64,000 nucleotides of DNA, from contig NZ_JAQZBC010000002.1 in assembly GCF_029239295.1 (NCBI RefSeq), positions 124,001-188,000 on the forward strand, given 5' to 3'. A program made the position numbers and the translations under genes. The DNA is from Sphingomonas sp. (GTDB lineage Bacteria > Pseudomonadota > Alphaproteobacteria > Sphingomonadales > Sphingomonadaceae). Position 1 is the stretch's first letter. Each line of letters begins with the position of its first letter. This document shows positions 61,859-64,000 of the stretch, piece after piece. Under the pieces are notes generated by a model that was given only the letters and a program-made list of their open reading frames with translations, did no database searches and had not been told where the DNA came from.

Positions 61859-62182
61859 TTACTTTGCTTCCATCAACTGGCGGCGCGCCTCGACCGTCTG
61901 CTTGTCGAGCGCTTCGCGCACGTCGGCCTCGCCGATGTCGACGCCAGCAGCGGTCAGATCGCCGACCAGCTTGCGGATTACGTCGCCGTCGCCCGCTTCT
62001 TCCAGATCGGCGTGAACCACCGTCTTGGCATAAGCGTCCGCTTCCTCGGGGGTCAGCTTCATCAACCCGGCCGCCCACTGGCCGAGCAGGCGGTTGCGCC
62101 GGGCGATGATGCGGAACGCGAGGTCCTCATCGCGCGCGAACTTGGTTTCAAAGGCGCGCTCGCGATCGTCGAAGGTAGTCAT
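61859..62182 (-). CDS. ATPase inhibitor zeta subunit (DUF1476)
   Basis: 107 residues starting MTTFDDRERAFETKFARDED, the inhibitory N-terminus of the alphaproteobacterial zeta protein; an all-helical body with LLGQWAAGLMKL follows. Zeta of Paracoccus denitrificans inserts into F1-ATPase and blocks ATP hydrolysis. Its function in other alphaproteobacteria is less strict. It heads the zeta - bolA - grxD operon, 70 bases from hppA. Confidence 0.9.
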   Translation of the reverse strand: MTTFDDRERAFETKFARDEDLAFRIIARRNRLLGQWAAGLMKLTPEEADAYAKTVVHADLEEAGDGDVIRKLVGDLTAAGVDIGEADVREALDKQTVEARRQLMEAK

Positions 62183-62252
62183 GGCTGCTGCGTTGCTCCT
62201 GTTTCAACCCGGGATAGGCAGCGCAGCGGCCCGACGCAATATTGCGGGTGTG

Positions 62253-64000
62253 TCAGCCTCCTCCGCCGCCGGCCAGCGCAGCCAGCAACAACAGCGCGAC
62301 AATGTTGGTAATCTTGATCATCGGATTGACCGCCGGGCCTGCGGTATCCTTGTACGGGTCCCCGACGGTATCGCCTGTCACGGCCGCCTTGTGCGCCTCG
62401 GATCCCTTGCCACCGTAGTTCCCGTCTTCGATATATTTCTTGGCATTGTCCCACGCGCCGCCGCCGCTGGTCATCGATAGCGCGACGAACAGGCCCGACA
62501 CGATGACGCCCAGCAGCATCGCGCCAAGCGCAGCGAACCCGGAGGCCTGGCCATCGACTGCCGTGACCACGAAATACAGCAGGATCGGCGAGAGGACCGG
62601 GAGCAGTGACGGTATGATCATCTCACGGATCGCCGCGCGGGTGACGAGATCGACCGTCCGACCATAGTTGGGCCGGCTCGTCCCTTCCATGATCCCGGGA
62701 TTGTTGCGGAACTGTTCGCGCACCTCCTCGACCACCGCGCCAGCCGCGCGACCCACCGCGGTCATGCCGAACGCGCCGAACAGATAAGGCAGCAACGCGC
62801 CTAGCAGCAGGCCAACGATGACATAGGGGTTGGACAAACTGAAATCGACGGCAATGTCAGGAAAGTAGGTTTGAAGATCAGTGGTATAGGCGCCGAACAA
62901 CACCAGTGCAGCGAGGCCGGCCGAGGCGATGGCATAGCCCTTGGTCACTGCCTTGGTCGTATTGCCAACCGCATCGAGCGCGTCGGTCCGGTGCCGAACC
63001 TCGTCTTCGAGGCCCGCCATTTCGGCGATGCCGCCGGCGTTGTCGGTCACCGGGCCATAGGCATCGAGCGCGACAACCATCCCGGCTAGCGCCAGCATCG
63101 ACGTTGCGGCGAAGGCGATGCCGATCACGCCGGCCAGTTTGTACGTCGCGACCACCGCGACGACGATCACCAGCGTGGGCAGCGCCGTCGCCTCCAGGCT
63201 GATCGCCAACCCCTGGATCACGTTGGTGCCATGGCCAGTCTGGCTGGCATGGGCGATCGACTTCACCGGGCGGTAATTGGTCCCCGTATAATATTCAGTG
63301 ATCCACACGATGAGGCCGGTGACCGCCAGCCCGATCAGCATGCACCAGAACAGATCCATACCGGTGAACGCATCCGCCCCCGGAGCGCCCGTTACCTCAG
63401 TGACTGTAAGATCACCCGCCCCGCTGAGGATCGTGTCGCTGGTCGCCTCAAGGAAGCCAGACGCGCCGATCGGCGCGTTCAGGTCGCCCAGCGTCATCTG
63501 CGTCGCGATGTAGATCGCCGGAATGGCGAGCAGCGCGGAGGTCCAAAACCCCTTGTACAGCGCGCCCATGATCGATCCCTTCGATCCCAGCCGCACCATA
63601 TAGGTGCCGATGATCGAGGTGATGATGCACACGCCGCCGACGATCAGCGGCAGGCTCATCAGGTTCATCAGTTCGGCGGGCGCTGCCTGAATCAACAGCG
63701 CGATCGAGATCATCGTCACGCCCAGCGTGACCACATAGGTTTCGAACAGATCGGCGGCCATGCCGGCACAATCGCCGACATTGTCGCCCACGTTGTCGGC
63801 GATGACGGCGGGGTTGCGGGGATCATCCTCCGGGATACCCGCCTCCACCTTGCCGACCAGATCGGCGCCCACGTCAGCGGCCTTGGTGAAGATGCCGCCG
63901 CCGAGCCGCGCGAAAATGGAGATGAGCGATGCGCCGAACGCCAGGGCAGTCAGCGCCTCGATGATCACGCGCGCATTGGGCGCGTAGCCGGCAGGCCCGG
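62253..64000 (-). CDS. hppA: Membrane-bound proton-translocating pyrophosphatase (3' part, start outside window)
   Basis: The frame is open to the window end; about 582 residues are present and the N-terminal portion is missing. The signature [19 protein letters not shown] is intact, as are the C-terminal [15 protein letters not shown] and [14 protein letters not shown]. Many membrane helices alternate with short loops. The selectivity position reads [10 protein letters not shown]: a lysine there marks the K+-independent class. The enzyme pumps protons using pyrophosphate. It precedes the zeta-bolA-grxD operon on the same strand. Confidence 0.97.
   Translation of the reverse strand, partial: GPAGYAPNARVIIEALTALAFGASLISIFARLGGGIFTKAADVGADLVGKVEAGIPEDDPRNPAVIADNVGDNVGDCAGMAADLFETYVVTLGVTMISIALLIQAAPAELMNLMSLPLIVGGVCIITSIIGTYMVRLGSKGSIMGALYKGFWTSALLAIPAIYIATQMTLGDLNAPIGASGFLEATSDTILSGAGDLTVTEVTGAPGADAFTGMDLFWCMLIGLAVTGLIVWITEYYTGTNYRPVKSIAHASQTGHGTNVIQGLAISLEATALPTLVIVVAVVATYKLAGVIGIAFAATSMLALAGMVVALDAYGPVTDNAGGIAEMAGLEDEVRHRTDALDAVGNTTKAVTKGYAIASAGLAALVLFGAYTTDLQTYFPDIAVDFSLSNPYVIVGLLLGALLPYLFGAFGMTAVGRAAGAVVEEVREQFRNNPGIMEGTSRPNYGRTVDLVTRAAIREMIIPSLLPVLSPILLYFVVTAVDGQASGFAALGAMLLGVIVSGLFVALSMTSGGGAWDNAKKYIEDGNYGGKGSEAHKAAVTGDTVGDPYKDTAGPAVNPMIKITNIVALLLLAALAGGGGG

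Overview
The window is a gene-dense, high-GC stretch of an alphaproteobacterial chromosome. It most resembles Sphingomonas or a close relative. The pointers are a MipZ-type division ATPase, an HisZ regulatory subunit, a K+-independent membrane pyrophosphatase, an alpha-type RNase E with an acidic insert, a DUF1476 (ATPase zeta) protein, a tandem cold-shock-domain protein with a Gly/Phe/Arg-rich N-terminus, and many 4-base ATGA/GTGA gene overlaps. This placement is inference from gene content. I saw no rRNA, tRNA, CRISPR array, insertion sequence or phage gene.

Layout. 1-621: end of a Uup-type ABC-F ATPase. 647-7645: exopolysaccharide locus, with a minus-strand operon (sugar transferase, PrsR-like sigma-54 activator, PrsT-like TPR protein, DUF815 ATPase) and manC on the other side. 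7706-9851: YtrA-type GntR regulator, hom and a PspC-domain protein. 10055-13661: a glycosyltransferase fused to an all-alpha domain, followed by a GH130 phosphorylase/hydrolase. 13787-16359: queF, then divergent sseA-metC. 16379-22619: the run thyA - 40-aa peptide - folA - ribF - ileS - lspA - DUF3035 lipoprotein. 22697-28949: a stand-alone JAMM (RadC C-terminal) protein, then amiC - mrcA - prfB - secreted methyltransferase. 29406-34364: rne, an M48/TPR protease and a DsbA-like protein. 34372-38007: HPP protein, DUF885 protein and cold-shock protein. 38290-42751: rnd, lptC, lptA, lptB, rpoN. 42791-50430: serC - serA - hisZ - purA - AtuA-like protein, with a serC leader RNA in front. 50659-55979: extensin-like protein, LOG protein, J-domain protein, mipZ, panC, a Sel1-like protein, a small lipoprotein and a GlpQ-like phosphodiesterase. 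55989-61147: a five-gene PaoABCD-MocA-type molybdenum aldehyde oxidoreductase operon. 61265-64000: grxD, bolA, ATPase zeta and the 3' part of hppA.

Most of this is core metabolism and envelope biogenesis: PBP1A, AmiC, LptABC, LspA and a BepA-like protease. Sigma-54 (rpoN) and a sigma-54 activator (PrsR) lie in the same window, which suggests but does not prove that sigma-54 controls the polysaccharide genes. No wholly new defence or mobile system is visible. The best candidates for new biology are the glycosyltransferase/GH130 pair, a BlaI/CopY-like operator before a 40-residue membrane peptide coupled to folA, a PaoABC enzyme lacking its export signal, a lipoprotein-type SAM methyltransferase, and a PrsR with a degenerate receiver.
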